The notes: generated by a model from the sequence alone, not told the origin. Positions 22,174-30,040 are shown, counted from the first letter of the stretch. The stretch: 42,082 nt of DNA from JBFHQE01 sp041592335 (GCA_041592335.1 JBFHQE010000022.1:1-42082), one strand, 5' to 3'. A program made the numbers and translations.

Positions 22174-24996
22174 ATGGACAAGATCAGTATTCGCGGGGCG
22201 CGCACCCATAATCTGGCCAATATTGACCTGGAATTGCCCCGCGATAAATTGATTGTTATCACGGGTTTATCCGGCTCTGGCAAGTCCTCGCTGGCGTTTG
22301 ACACCATCTATGCCGAGGGTCAGCGCCGCTACGTCGAGTCCCTGTCCGCTTACGCGCGCCAGTTCCTGTCGATGATGGAGAAACCGGATATCGACCACAT
22401 CGAGGGCCTGTCGCCCGCGATCTCGATCGAGCAGAAATCCACCTCGCATAACCCTCGCTCCACGGTCGGCACCATCACCGAAATCTACGACTACCTGCGC
22501 CTGCTGTTCGCGCGCGTCGGCACGCCCGAATGCCCGGATCACCGCATTACGCTGGAAGCGCAAACCGTCAGCCAGATGGTGGACCAGGTACTGGCATTGC
22601 CGGAAGGCACCAAGTTGATGTTACTGGCGCCCGTGGTTCAGGAGCGCAAGGGCGAACATCTACATGTATTCGAAGAACTGCGCGCCCAGGGCTTCGTGCG
22701 CGTGCGGGTCGATGGCAAGATTCTCGAACTGGATGAAATTCCCTCGCTGGACCTGAAACGCAAACACACCATCGAGGCGGTCGTAGATCGTCTCAAGGTG
22801 CGCGACGATATTCAATTACGCCTCGCCGAGTCTTTCGAAACTGCGCTGCGCATCGCCGATGGCATTGCGCGGGTGGCCTTCATGGATGAGCCAGACCGAG
22901 ATGAACTGGTATTCTCTGCCAAGTTCGCCTGCCCGGAATGCGGTTACTCGCTAAGCGAACTCGAACCGCGCCTGTTCTCGTTCAACAACCCGGTCGGCGC
23001 ATGTAATGCCTGTGATGGCCTCGGCGTGAAACAGTTTTTCGATCCACAACGCGTGGTCGCCAATGCGCATCTCAGCCTGGCCGGCGGTGCGATTCGCGGC
23101 TGGGACCGGCGCAATGCCTATTATTTCCAGCTGATCAGTTCGCTCGCGGATCATTACGGTTTCGATATAGAAACGCCGTTTGAAGAGCTGGATGACAAGG
23201 TTCGCGAGAAAATCCTGCACGGCTCGGGGAAAGAGACGATTGAATTCCAGTATGTCACCGAACGCAGCGGCTTCACCATTAAGCGCCACCCGTTCGAAGG
23301 TATCCTGCCGAACATGGAACGGCGCTATCGCGAGACCGAATCCAATGCGGTACGCGAAGAACTGGCAAAATATTTATCGGTACAACCCTGCCCGGACTGC
23401 GCCGGTACGCGCCTGAACAAATCCGCGCGCCATGTGTTCATTGATGAAAAAAATCTGCCCGATATCGCCGCCATGCCCGTGGGGCGTGCACAGGATTATT
23501 TTTCATCCCTGAATCTCTCCGGTCGTCGCGGTGAAATCGCCACGCGCATCCTGAAAGAAATCAATGAGCGCCTGACCTTTCTGGTCAATGTCGGCCTGGA
23601 GTACTTATCGTTAGAACGCAGCGCGGATACGCTTTCCGGCGGCGAAGCACAGCGTATCCGTCTCGCAAGCCAGATAGGTGCGGGTCTGGTCGGCGTCATG
23701 TATATCCTGGATGAACCGTCGATAGGGTTACATCAACGCGACAATGAACGCTTATTAAACACACTGGTTTCGCTACGCGATCTTGGCAATACCGTGATCG
23801 TAGTCGAACATGATGAAGACGCCATTCGAAGTGCGGATCATGTGGTCGACATGGGGCCGGGTGCGGGCGTGCATGGCGGCACCGTTGTCGCGCAAGGCAC
23901 TCCGAAACAGATCATGGCTAACAAGGACTCCGTGACTGGCCAGTTCCTGTCCGGCAAGCGGAAAATTCCAGTTCCAAAGCAACGCCATCAACATGCCGGG
24001 CACTTTTTAACTATCACCGGCGCCAGCGGCAATAATCTCAAGAATGTCACGCTCAATATCCCGGCCAGCATCATGACCTGCATCACGGGTGTGTCCGGCT
24101 CGGGCAAGTCCACGCTGATCAACGACACGCTATACCAGATTGCCGCGCATGAGCTGAATGGCGCGGCCACTTCACCCGCCCCGTACAAATCCATTGAAGG
24201 CCTGAATAACTTCGACAAGGTCGTCGACATAGATCAAAGCCCGATTGGCCGTACACCGCGCTCCAACCCGGCGACCTATACCGGACTCTTCACCCCGATT
24301 CGCGATCTATTTGCCGGCACCCAGGAAGCGCGCTCACGCGGCTACAAGGTCGGGCGCTTCAGTTTCAACGTAAAAGGCGGACGTTGCGAAGCCTGTCAGG
24401 GTGACGGTGTTATCAAGGTCGAAATGCACTTCCTGCCGGATATCTATGTGCCCTGCGATGTGTGTCATGGCAAGCGTTATAACCGCGAGACGCTGGAGAT
24501 TCGTTACAAGGGCAAGACTATCCATGAAGTGCTGGAGATGACGGTGGAAGATGCACTGGAGTTCTTCTCCGCGGTTCCGCCGTTGAAACGTAAGCTGGAA
24601 ACGCTAATGGATGTTGGGTTGAGTTATATCCGACTAGGGCAGAATGCAACGACCCTGTCGGGCGGTGAAGCGCAACGCGTGAAGCTTTCACGTGAACTCT
24701 CCAAACGCGATACCGGCCAGACGCTGTATATTCTCGACGAACCGACTACCGGTTTGCACTTCCACGACATCGAACAACTGCTCGGTGTGCTGGAACGATT
24801 ACGTGATCGCGGCAATACCATTGTGGTGATCGAACATAATCTTGATGTCATCAAGACCGCTGACTGGATTGTGGATCTGGGGCCGGAAGGCGGCGATGGC
24901 GGTGGACAGATTATTGCGGAAGGAACGCCGGAAGATATCGTGAAGGTTAAAGCATCGCATACCGGACGGTTTTTGAAGCCGTTACTTGAGAAGTAA
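22174..24996 (+). CDS. uvrA: Excinuclease ABC subunit A
   Basis: UvrA is the damage-sensing ATPase of nucleotide excision repair that loads UvrB. Starting at ATG 22174 (MDKISIRGARTHNL) it has 940 residues, equal to E. coli UvrA. Two ABC modules are visible: Walker A GLSGSGKSS (31-39) and GVSGSGKST (639-647), and signatures LSGGEAQ near 487-493 and again in the second half before ILDEPTTGLH. Zinc cysteines are C253-X2-C256 with C277-X2-C280, and C738-X2-C741 with C761-X2-C764. It is the main plus-strand gene of the window. Its last 15 bp overlap the end of the convergent gene at 24982. Confidence 0.98.
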   Translation: MDKISIRGARTHNLANIDLELPRDKLIVITGLSGSGKSSLAFDTIYAEGQRRYVESLSAYARQFLSMMEKPDIDHIEGLSPAISIEQKSTSHNPRSTVGTITEIYDYLRLLFARVGTPECPDHRITLEAQTVSQMVDQVLALPEGTKLMLLAPVVQERKGEHLHVFEELRAQGFVRVRVDGKILELDEIPSLDLKRKHTIEAVVDRLKVRDDIQLRLAESFETALRIADGIARVAFMDEPDRDELVFSAKFACPECGYSLSELEPRLFSFNNPVGACNACDGLGVKQFFDPQRVVANAHLSLAGGAIRGWDRRNAYYFQLISSLADHYGFDIETPFEELDDKVREKILHGSGKETIEFQYVTERSGFTIKRHPFEGILPNMERRYRETESNAVREELAKYLSVQPCPDCAGTRLNKSARHVFIDEKNLPDIAAMPVGRAQDYFSSLNLSGRRGEIATRILKEINERLTFLVNVGLEYLSLERSADTLSGGEAQRIRLASQIGAGLVGVMYILDEPSIGLHQRDNERLLNTLVSLRDLGNTVIVVEHDEDAIRSADHVVDMGPGAGVHGGTVVAQGTPKQIMANKDSVTGQFLSGKRKIPVPKQRHQHAGHFLTITGASGNNLKNVTLNIPASIMTCITGVSGSGKSTLINDTLYQIAAHELNGAATSPAPYKSIEGLNNFDKVVDIDQSPIGRTPRSNPATYTGLFTPIRDLFAGTQEARSRGYKVGRFSFNVKGGRCEACQGDGVIKVEMHFLPDIYVPCDVCHGKRYNRETLEIRYKGKTIHEVLEMTVEDALEFFSAVPPLKRKLETLMDVGLSYIRLGQNATTLSGGEAQRVKLSRELSKRDTGQTLYILDEPTTGLHFHDIEQLLGVLERLRDRGNTIVVIEHNLDVIKTADWIVDLGPEGGDGGGQIIAEGTPEDIVKVKASHTGRFLKPLLEK

Positions 24997-25404
24997 TACT
25001 TCCATCATTTCGTCAAAATCTTTTCTCAAGATGCCATCAACGAAGATTCCTGCTGCTTCCGGGTTCCTCGCCATATAATCAACACGAGTCCGAACATGCT
25101 CTATCTCGTTCACTGCATCAAAATATGGGTCTTGAACTGAAGCATCTTTACCTAGTTCACGCAACTGTTGAATGCATTCAATCACCACATCTGACAAAGA
25201 TTTTATTTTCTCATTTAGCTCTTTTAATTCATCGCTGAAATCATCTGTACGTTCTTTCAAACCAAACAGAAAAGCCTCTCTCTCAGCCAAGTAAGCATGA
25301 GCATCTTCCATTCTGGATTTACATACTCCTTCAACATTCTCGACCTGCGCCAGCAATGGAAGGCTGAACACCGATAAAAACAATAAAAGACCAAAACGCT
25401 TCAT
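24982..25404 (-). CDS. Secreted helical protein of unknown function
   Basis: A 140-residue protein begins with a clear signal peptide, MKRFGLLLFLSVFSLPLLA, with likely cleavage near residue 19-21. The mature part is almost entirely helical, with a coiled-coil-like segment around LKERTDDFSDELKELNEKIK and two cysteines (in GVCKS and IECIQ) that might pair in the periplasm. I recognise no family. Its ATG overlaps the stop of the displaced adenosyltransferase 3' end (TTATGA). This suggests it once followed that gene directly and was translationally coupled to it. Its 3' end overlaps uvrA by 15 bp. Confidence 0.75.
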   Translation of the reverse strand: MKRFGLLLFLSVFSLPLLAQVENVEGVCKSRMEDAHAYLAEREAFLFGLKERTDDFSDELKELNEKIKSLSDVVIECIQQLRELGKDASVQDPYFDAVNEIEHVRTRVDYMARNPEAAGIFVDGILRKDFDEMMEVLLLK

Positions 25405-25487
25405 AACTGCCCATCCAAATGCACCCGATCCCCCAACGCAATCCCCAACTTCGCCGCCGCACCGGCCTTATTCGCCACAACTTCCCC
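25402..25487 (-). pseudogene. Displaced 3' end of the SAM hydroxide adenosyltransferase gene
   Basis: These bases match the 3' end of the gene at 26128-26862 over about 83 bp, with about 11 differences. Read in frame they give the same C-terminus: NKAGAAAKLGIALGDRVHLD then GQL and a TGA stop, against NKAGAAAKLGITLGDRVHLD then GQL in the intact gene. Upstream of it there is no further match; the parDE cassette begins. Its stop overlaps the start of the secreted-protein gene. It is a gene remnant without a start. Confidence 0.85.
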
Positions 25488-25496
25488 TTAATTGTA

Positions 25497-25513
25497 TTGG
25501 CAATCTTTGCCAA
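25497..25513 (+). promoter_or_regulatory. Inverted-repeat operator candidate of parDE
   Basis: TTGGCA-5 nt-TGCCAA lies 36 bp ahead of parD. ParD-type antitoxins bind such palindromes with their ribbon-helix-helix domain to repress their own operon. TTGTAT at 25492-25497 could be a -35 box, but no matching -10 box is convincing. Confidence 0.6.
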
Positions 25514-25548
25514 AATATGCCATCCTAAAAAATCAGGAGGTACCCATT

Positions 25549-25794
25549 ATGGCCACCATGAACGTATCCTTACCCGACCCAATGAAAGATTGGGTAGAAG
25601 ACCAGGTAAACACCGGACATTACAGCAATGCCAGCGATTATGTCCGCGATCTTATCCGCCGCGACCAGGAATACCACGACCGGCGTGAAACTCTGATCAA
25701 GGCACTCATTGCAGGCGAAAAAAGCGGCAAGTCCAAACGAAGTATCGATGAAATCTGGAAAGATGTAAAAACTCGGCACGGCATTGATGTATAG
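25549..25794 (+). CDS. parD: ParD-family antitoxin
   Basis: This 81-residue protein is the antitoxin of a type II toxin-antitoxin module. The N-terminus MATMNVSLPDPMKDWVEDQV is a ribbon-helix-helix DNA-binding domain (beta strand, then helix with WVE). The middle has YSNASDYVRDLIRRDQEYHD, typical for ParD, and the C-terminal half is the charged toxin-binding region. ATG 25549 is fixed by a perfect AGGAGG at 25535-25540, 8 nt ahead. The stop overlaps the toxin gene by 8 nt, the usual arrangement that keeps antitoxin ahead of toxin. Confidence 0.93.
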   Translation: MATMNVSLPDPMKDWVEDQVNTGHYSNASDYVRDLIRRDQEYHDRRETLIKALIAGEKSGKSKRSIDEIWKDVKTRHGIDV

Positions 25795-26077
25795 ACTCTT
25801 CGAAGCCGCGGCCAATGATATCGATGACATACTGGAGCAGTCCCTTCAGGACTTTGGCGTTGTGCAAACGGAAGTGTATTTTAATTCGCTGAAAGATTGC
25901 CTGGGATTGTTGGCTGATAATCCTGCCATGGGAACATCTATCGACGATATCCGAGACGGTTACCGCTGTTTCCAGCACGAAAGTCATATAATTTTCTACG
26001 CTATTGAACTGGCTGACATCTTGATTATTCGTATTCTGCATAAAAGCATGGACGCGTTAACTCAACTTAAGAAATAA
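25787..26077 (+). CDS. parE: ParE-family toxin (RelE/ParE superfamily)
   Basis: This 96-residue protein begins MYRLFEAAANDIDDILEQSL. It contains FNSLKDCLGLLADNPAMG and then YRCFQHESHIIFYAIELADILIIRILHKSMD, the RelE/ParE fold order with the C-terminal strand pair. ParE toxins poison DNA gyrase, but the superfamily also has ribosome-dependent RNases, so the target is an inference from the ParD partner. ATG 25787 lies in the last codons of parD; a TTG three bases earlier is less likely. The module appears complete. Confidence 0.9.
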   Translation: MYRLFEAAANDIDDILEQSLQDFGVVQTEVYFNSLKDCLGLLADNPAMGTSIDDIRDGYRCFQHESHIIFYAIELADILIIRILHKSMDALTQLKK

Positions 26078-26096
26078 GATCAAATTCAACACCCCT

Positions 26097-26123
26097 GGAT
26101 TCCCGCCTACGCGGGAATGACGC
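26097..26123. repeat. Dispersed hairpin repeat after parE
   Basis: ATTCCCGC-CTAC-GCGGGAAT (26099-26118) is a perfect 8-bp stem within GGATTCCCGCCTACGCGGGA ATGACG, a sequence I know as a widespread small repeat between proteobacterial genes. It lies 21 bp after parE and just ahead of the adenosyltransferase stop on the other strand. It could also end transcription, though no T-run follows. Confidence 0.7.
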
Positions 26124-26127
26124 AGAG

Positions 26128-26862
26128 TTACAACTGCCCATCCAGATGCACCCGATCCCCCAACGTAATCCCCAGCTTCGCCGCAGCACCTGCCTTGTTC
26201 ACCGCAATCTCCACCAGCCCAATCGAATTCTCATACCAGAACGGATCACCACTCGGCACATCGGAAAAGGTATAGGCGCGCGGGAGTTTGTGTTTACCTA
26301 TGGATAACTTCGCATCGGCAGGCAGACTCGATGCACGAATGCCCGTCATCGCATTACCGTAATGATCGATATAAATCACCTGTGGGTATTCCGGCGTCCA
26401 GCCCGCATAAATCCGTTCCTGCGGATCAACTTTCTCACCCGGCACATCCTGACCATTGGCGATCATCGCCGCAACCGGCGCGAAGAGATCGCGACCATGA
26501 AAACTGGCGGATAACCGCTCTGGCCGCCAGGTGATATCCCACCAGCGCACCTTGTCACCACGCATCGCCACCACCGTAAACAGCCCATTATCCGGCCCGA
26601 TAAACCAGCGACCATCGACATTCACCGCCGCCGCGCGACGTTCTCCCCCGACACCGGGATCGACCACACCGAGAAAGATGGCGTCCTGTGGAAATTCGGG
26701 TACGAGTGAAGCAAGCAGATAAGCCGCTGCATGTGGATCGAAGTTGGGGGCATCGTGCATCAGATCGATGACAGGCATTTGCGGCGCATCGCGTAGCAGG
26801 ACCGCTTTCATCTGGCCCACGTAGGGACCGTTGATACCGTAGTCTGTGAAGAGAACAATCAT
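26128..26862 (-). CDS. SAM hydroxide adenosyltransferase (DUF62 family)
   Basis: This family splits S-adenosylmethionine with water to adenosine and methionine and is related to fluorinases and chlorinases. With the ATG at 26862 it has 244 residues: MIVLFTDYGINGPYVGQMKAVL is the family's usual start, and a TTG at 26886 would add eight unsupported residues. VVDPGVGGERR carries the conserved Asp and Arg of the active site, and FHGRDLFAPVAA carries the His. The C-terminal beta-barrel includes YIDHYGNAMTG. The final 27 codons have a diverged second copy at 25402-25487 beyond the parDE cassette, so its present 3' end may be a replacement. The physiological role of the family is not settled. Confidence 0.9.
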   Translation of the reverse strand: MIVLFTDYGINGPYVGQMKAVLLRDAPQMPVIDLMHDAPNFDPHAAAYLLASLVPEFPQDAIFLGVVDPGVGGERRAAAVNVDGRWFIGPDNGLFTVVAMRGDKVRWWDITWRPERLSASFHGRDLFAPVAAMIANGQDVPGEKVDPQERIYAGWTPEYPQVIYIDHYGNAMTGIRASSLPADAKLSIGKHKLPRAYTFSDVPSGDPFWYENSIGLVEIAVNKAGAAAKLGITLGDRVHLDGQL

Positions 26863-26903
26863 GAGTTGATTGTATTCAGTAAACAACCTTAAAACAAACC
26901 GTC

Positions 26904-26923
26904 ACCCCGGCGAAGGCCGGGGT
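26904..26923. repeat. Dispersed hairpin repeat (CCCCGGC type)
   Basis: ACCCCGGC-GAAG-GCCGGGGT is a perfect 8-bp stem flanked by GTC and CCAC. This is a well-known kind of intergenic hairpin repeat in proteobacteria. It lies 42 bp ahead of the adenosyltransferase gene. Confidence 0.65.
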
Positions 26924-26954
26924 CCACATTATAAGGCCGATTCATTGTTCTGAT

Positions 26955-27003
26955 GTAGGAGCGAGCTTGCTCGCGATCTGTTCGCGGCCAAGGCCGCTCC
27001 TAC
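26955..27003. repeat. REP-like dispersed palindrome, copy 2 (inverted)
   Basis: This 49-bp element begins GTAGGAGCGAGCTTGCTCGC and ends GCGGCCAAGGCCGCTCCTAC. Its reverse complement matches copy 1 at 20128-20176 with only a few changes. With the hairpin at 26904 and the terminator at 27046 it accounts for most of the 206-bp space between the adenosyltransferase gene and rplQ. Confidence 0.85.
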
Positions 27004-27040
27004 CATCGCAATGACGCGGCATATTGTACCGCGCGCAAAA

Positions 27041-27067
27041 CAAAAAAGCCGGGCATAAGCCCGGCTT
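27041..27067 (-). terminator. Terminator of the alpha operon
   Basis: A 9-bp stem AAGCCGGGC-ATAA-GCCCGGCTT (27046-27054 and 27059-27067) is followed on the minus strand by TTTTTTG, 26 bp after the rplQ stop. Confidence 0.9.
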
Positions 27068-27092
27068 CAACGGTTAGAACTACAAGAGCGGA

Positions 27093-27488
27093 TTACTCAG
27101 CAGCAACCTCTTCTTCTGCAGCAACTCGTTCTGGTCGATCCACCAGTTCAACCAGCGCCATCGGCGCGTTGTCACCGGCACGGAAGCCCATTTTCAGAAT
27201 ACGCACATAACCACCAGGGCGCTCTTTATAACGCGGACCCAGTTCACCAAACAGCTTGGTTACCACGTCTTCGTTACGCAGACGCGAGAACGCGGTGCGA
27301 CGGCGAGACACGCTGTCTTCCTTCGCCATGGTGATCATCGGTTCGGCAACACGACGCAGTTCCTTGGCCTTGGGCAGCGTGGTCTTGATGACTTCATGCT
27401 CGAACAAGGACGCCGCCATATTGCGGAACATGGCCTTGCGGTGCGAGCTGTTACGATTTAATTGACGGCCACTCTTACGATGACGCAT
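27093..27488 (-). CDS. rplQ: 50S ribosomal protein L17
   Basis: L17 binds 23S rRNA near the tunnel exit. The 131 residues start MRHRKSGRQLNRNSSHRKAM, the invariant L17 N-terminus, and have PYVRI-type core sequence GGYVRILKMGFRAGDNAPMA, then a short acidic tail (EEEVAAE). It is the last gene of the alpha operon, 21 bp after rpoA, followed by a strong terminator. Confidence 0.98.
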   Translation of the reverse strand: MRHRKSGRQLNRNSSHRKAMFRNMAASLFEHEVIKTTLPKAKELRRVAEPMITMAKEDSVSRRRTAFSRLRNEDVVTKLFGELGPRYKERPGGYVRILKMGFRAGDNAPMALVELVDRPERVAAEEEVAAE

Positions 27489-27509
27489 GACGATAACCCT
27501 TCTAAAGTC

Positions 27510-28505
27510 TTAGGCAGATGCCTTGTCTTTCAGACCGGCAGGCGGCCAGTTTTCCAGGCGCATGCCCAGAGACAAACCGTGTGATGCCAGTACATCTTTA
27601 ATTTCAGTCAGTGATTTCTTGCCGAGGTTCGGCGCTTTCAGCAGTTCCACTTCGGTACGCTGAATCAGATCACCAATATAGTAAATGCTTTCCGCTTTCA
27701 GGCAGTTCGCAGAACGGACAGTCAGCTCCAGATCGTCAACCGGACGCAGCAGGATCGGATCGATATCGGTGCTGGCAGTTTCCTGCTGCACTTCTTCCTT
27801 ACCCTGCAGATCAACGAATACGGACAGCTGGTCCTGTAGAATCGTCGCCGCACGGCGAATAGATTCTTCCGGATCGATGGTTCCGTTGGTTTCCAGATCA
27901 ATGATCAGCTTGTCCAGGTCGGTACGCTGTTCAACACGCGCACGCTCAACGCCGTAGGTCACCTTGGAAACCGGGCTAAAGCTGGCATCCAGCTGCAGGC
28001 TGCCGATCGGACGATCTTCAGCTTCAGCGCCTTCGCGCTGACTGGCTGGCTGATAACCGCGACCCTTGGCGATTTTCAGTGACATGTTCAGCTCGCCGGC
28101 CGATGTCAGGTTGGCGATCACATGATCCGGATTCATGATTTCAATGTCATGATCCAGCGCGATATCACCGGCAGTCACCTGGCCCGGGCCCTTCTTCTTC
28201 AGGCTCAGGGTCGCTTCTTCACGGTTGTGCATGCGAATCGCGACACCTTTCAGGTTCAGCAGGATTTCGATGACATCTTCCTGGACACCTTCCAGGGCAG
28301 AGTATTCATGGACAACGCCTTCGATTTCGACGTTAACAATGGCTGCACCCGGCATGGAAGAGAGCAGGATTCGACGCAGGGCATTACCCAGCGTGTGACC
28401 GAAGCCGCGTTCCAGAGGCTCAATGGTAACCTTGGCGCGATTGCCTGCATCAACTTTGATGTCGACAATACGGGGTTTCAGAAATTCGCTTACCGCACCC
28501 TGCAT
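27510..28505 (-). CDS. rpoA: DNA-directed RNA polymerase subunit alpha
   Basis: Alpha dimerises to nucleate RNA polymerase assembly, and its C-terminal domain touches UP elements and activators. The 331 residues comprise the N-terminal assembly domain with ERGFGHTLGNALRRILLSSMPG (33-54) and, after a linker near 235-248, the C-terminal domain. The latter contains RSANCLKAESIYYIGDLIQR and APNLGKKSLTEIKD, the helix-hairpin-helix DNA-binding part. AGGA is 8 nt ahead of the ATG. It lies between rpsD and rplQ as in other proteobacteria. Confidence 0.98.
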   Translation of the reverse strand: MQGAVSEFLKPRIVDIKVDAGNRAKVTIEPLERGFGHTLGNALRRILLSSMPGAAIVNVEIEGVVHEYSALEGVQEDVIEILLNLKGVAIRMHNREEATLSLKKKGPGQVTAGDIALDHDIEIMNPDHVIANLTSAGELNMSLKIAKGRGYQPASQREGAEAEDRPIGSLQLDASFSPVSKVTYGVERARVEQRTDLDKLIIDLETNGTIDPEESIRRAATILQDQLSVFVDLQGKEEVQQETASTDIDPILLRPVDDLELTVRSANCLKAESIYYIGDLIQRTEVELLKAPNLGKKSLTEIKDVLASHGLSLGMRLENWPPAGLKDKASA

Positions 28506-28528
28506 GGAAGTTCCTCTCTCCTATTGGA

Positions 28529-29158
28529 TTACTTGGAGTACAGCTCGACGACCAGCTGTTCCTGAATATCAGACGGCAGATCACTACGATCCGGCGCCTG
28601 CTTGAAGATGCCTTCCATCTTCTTGGCGTCGACTTCTACCCAGTCGGCGATACCACCACGCTGCTGAGCCAGTTCCATCGCGGACTGCACACGCATCTGC
28701 TTGCCGGCACCTTCATTCAGCGTAATGGTGTCATTCGCTTTCAGCTGGGCTGAAGGAATGTTCATTTTCTTGCCGTTCAGCTTGATGCCGTTGTGACGGA
28801 CCAGCTGACGCGCTTCCGAGCGCGAAGCCGCGAAGCCCATGCGATACACGACAGTATCCAGACGGCTTTCCAGCAACTGCAGCAGATTTTCACCGGTGGA
28901 ACCCTTGCGACGCGCGGCTTCCTTGTAGTAACTACGGAACTGCTTCTCGAGCACACCGTAAATACGACGCAGTTTCTGTTTTTCACGCAGCTGCAGAGCG
29001 TAATCGGACATGCGACCACGGCGCTGACCGTGCTGACCAGGCGGGAACGGACGGTTCTCAACCGGGCACTTGCTGGTGAAACACTTTTCCCCTTTCAGGA
29101 AAAGCTTGGTGCCTTCACGACGGCACTGACGACACTTTGGTCCTACATACTTAGCCAT
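28529..29158 (-). CDS. rpsD: 30S ribosomal protein S4, zinc-binding form
   Basis: S4 is a primary 16S rRNA-binding protein and, in E. coli, the feedback repressor of the alpha operon. The 209 residues contain an S4 RNA-binding domain (RLDTVVYRMGFAASRSEARQ onward). Unlike E. coli S4, the N-terminus has four cysteines at positions 9, 12, 26 and 31 (CRQC, KCFTSKC), the zinc-knuckle pattern of Thermus-type S4. GGAG is 5 nt ahead of the ATG. Ribosome assembly may therefore depend on zinc here. Confidence 0.98.
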   Translation of the reverse strand: MAKYVGPKCRQCRREGTKLFLKGEKCFTSKCPVENRPFPPGQHGQRRGRMSDYALQLREKQKLRRIYGVLEKQFRSYYKEAARRKGSTGENLLQLLESRLDTVVYRMGFAASRSEARQLVRHNGIKLNGKKMNIPSAQLKANDTITLNEGAGKQMRVQSAMELAQQRGGIADWVEVDAKKMEGIFKQAPDRSDLPSDIQEQLVVELYSK

Positions 29159-29170
29159 GTCGACTCCAGA

Positions 29171-29560
29171 TTAAACGCGACGTTTCTTAGGCGGACGGCA
29201 ACCGTTGTGCGGGATTGGCGTCACATCCTGAATATTAGTGATACGGAAACCTACGGCATGCAGTGCACGCACGGCGGAATCACGACCCGGGCCAGGTCCC
29301 TTGACCAGCACATCCAGGTTCTTCATGCCGTATTCCTGGGCAACCTTGCCTGCTCGCTCAGCGGCAACCTGCGCCGCGAACGGCGTAGACTTGCGCGAAC
29401 CGCGGAAGCCGGAACCGCCAGCGGTCGCCCAAGAAAGCGCGTTACCCTGACGATCGGAGATCGTGATGATAGTGTTGTTAAACGAAGCGTGGATGTGGGC
29501 AATGCCATCGACCACATTCTTTTTCACCTTCTTCGTCTTGCGTGCTGCCGGTTTAGCCAT
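29171..29560 (-). CDS. rpsK: 30S ribosomal protein S11
   Basis: S11 lies on the 30S platform near the mRNA exit. The 129 residues equal the E. coli length, with a basic N-terminal tail (KPAARKTKKVKKN), HIHASFNNTIITI and the conserved GPGPGRDSAVRAL and DVTPIPHNGCRPPKKRRV end. It lies between rpsM (39 bp) and rpsD (12 bp). Confidence 0.98.
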   Translation of the reverse strand: MAKPAARKTKKVKKNVVDGIAHIHASFNNTIITISDRQGNALSWATAGGSGFRGSRKSTPFAAQVAAERAGKVAQEYGMKNLDVLVKGPGPGRDSAVRALHAVGFRITNIQDVTPIPHNGCRPPKKRRV

Positions 29561-29599
29561 AGTCAGTTGACCTTGAAATCTCGATACTTAAATAAGGTA

Positions 29600-29956
29600 T
29601 TACTTGCGGATCGGACGGCGTGGTCCCTTACGGGTACGCGCGTTGGTCTTGGTGCGCTGGCCACGCAGCGGCAGACCGCGGCGATGACGCAGGCCGCGAT
29701 AGCAACCCAGATCCATCAAGCGTTTAATATTCATGGACACTTCACGACGAAGATCACCTTCGACCGTGTACCTGGCCACTGCCTGGCGAATACTTTCAAC
29801 TTCTGATTCGCTCAGGTCTTTAATCTTGGTTTGCGGAGCAATGCCACAGGCGCTCAAGATGTCTTTTGCGCTGGTACGGCCAATCCCGTAGATTGACGTC
29901 AACGCAATCACGGCATGCTTATGAACCGGAATGTTTATGCCTGCAATACGGGCCAT
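29600..29956 (-). CDS. rpsM: 30S ribosomal protein S13
   Basis: S13 sits in the 30S head and contacts the P-site tRNA and the 50S subunit. Its 118 residues equal E. coli S13: MARIAGINIPVHKHAVIALT at the start, GIGRTSAKDI in the helix-hairpin-helix region, and RGLRHRRGLPLRGQRTKTNA near the basic C-terminus. AGGAGAGGG stands ahead of the ATG. It is the first gene of the alpha operon, with its own promoter candidate about 50 bp upstream. Confidence 0.98.
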   Translation of the reverse strand: MARIAGINIPVHKHAVIALTSIYGIGRTSAKDILSACGIAPQTKIKDLSESEVESIRQAVARYTVEGDLRREVSMNIKRLMDLGCYRGLRHRRGLPLRGQRTKTNARTRKGPRRPIRK

Positions 29957-29985
29957 TTACCCTCTCCTGAAAACACACTGGCACC

Positions 29986-29997
29986 CCCGATTTCGGG
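29986..29997 (-). other. Small hairpin in the alpha operon leader
   Basis: CCCGA-TT-TCGGG is a 5-bp stem in the predicted leader of rpsM. The E. coli alpha leader forms a pseudoknot bound by S4. This leader is much shorter (about 44 nt) and I cannot show such a pseudoknot, so only the hairpin is claimed. Confidence 0.4.
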
Positions 29998-30006
29998 AAA
30001 CGCCGC

Positions 30007-30035
30007 AGATTATCCTACAATTACAAAAAAATCAA
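30007..30035 (-). promoter_or_regulatory. Promoter of the alpha operon
   Basis: TTGATT (30035-30030) and TAATCT (30012-30007) are 17 bp apart on the minus strand; GATAAT with 16 bp is an equally good reading. A T-run fills the spacer. Transcription would begin near 30000, about 44 nt ahead of rpsM. Confidence 0.6.
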
Positions 30036-30040
30036 TCCAC

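Noticed and set aside
20128..27003. CRISPR-like repeat pair
   Set aside because: There are only two copies, 6.8 kb apart, inverted and internally palindromic; this fits REP elements, not a CRISPR array.
28793..29806. 337-codon open frame on the plus strand
   Set aside because: It is antisense across rpsD, rpsK and rpsM, which are certain genes; the frame is a shadow.
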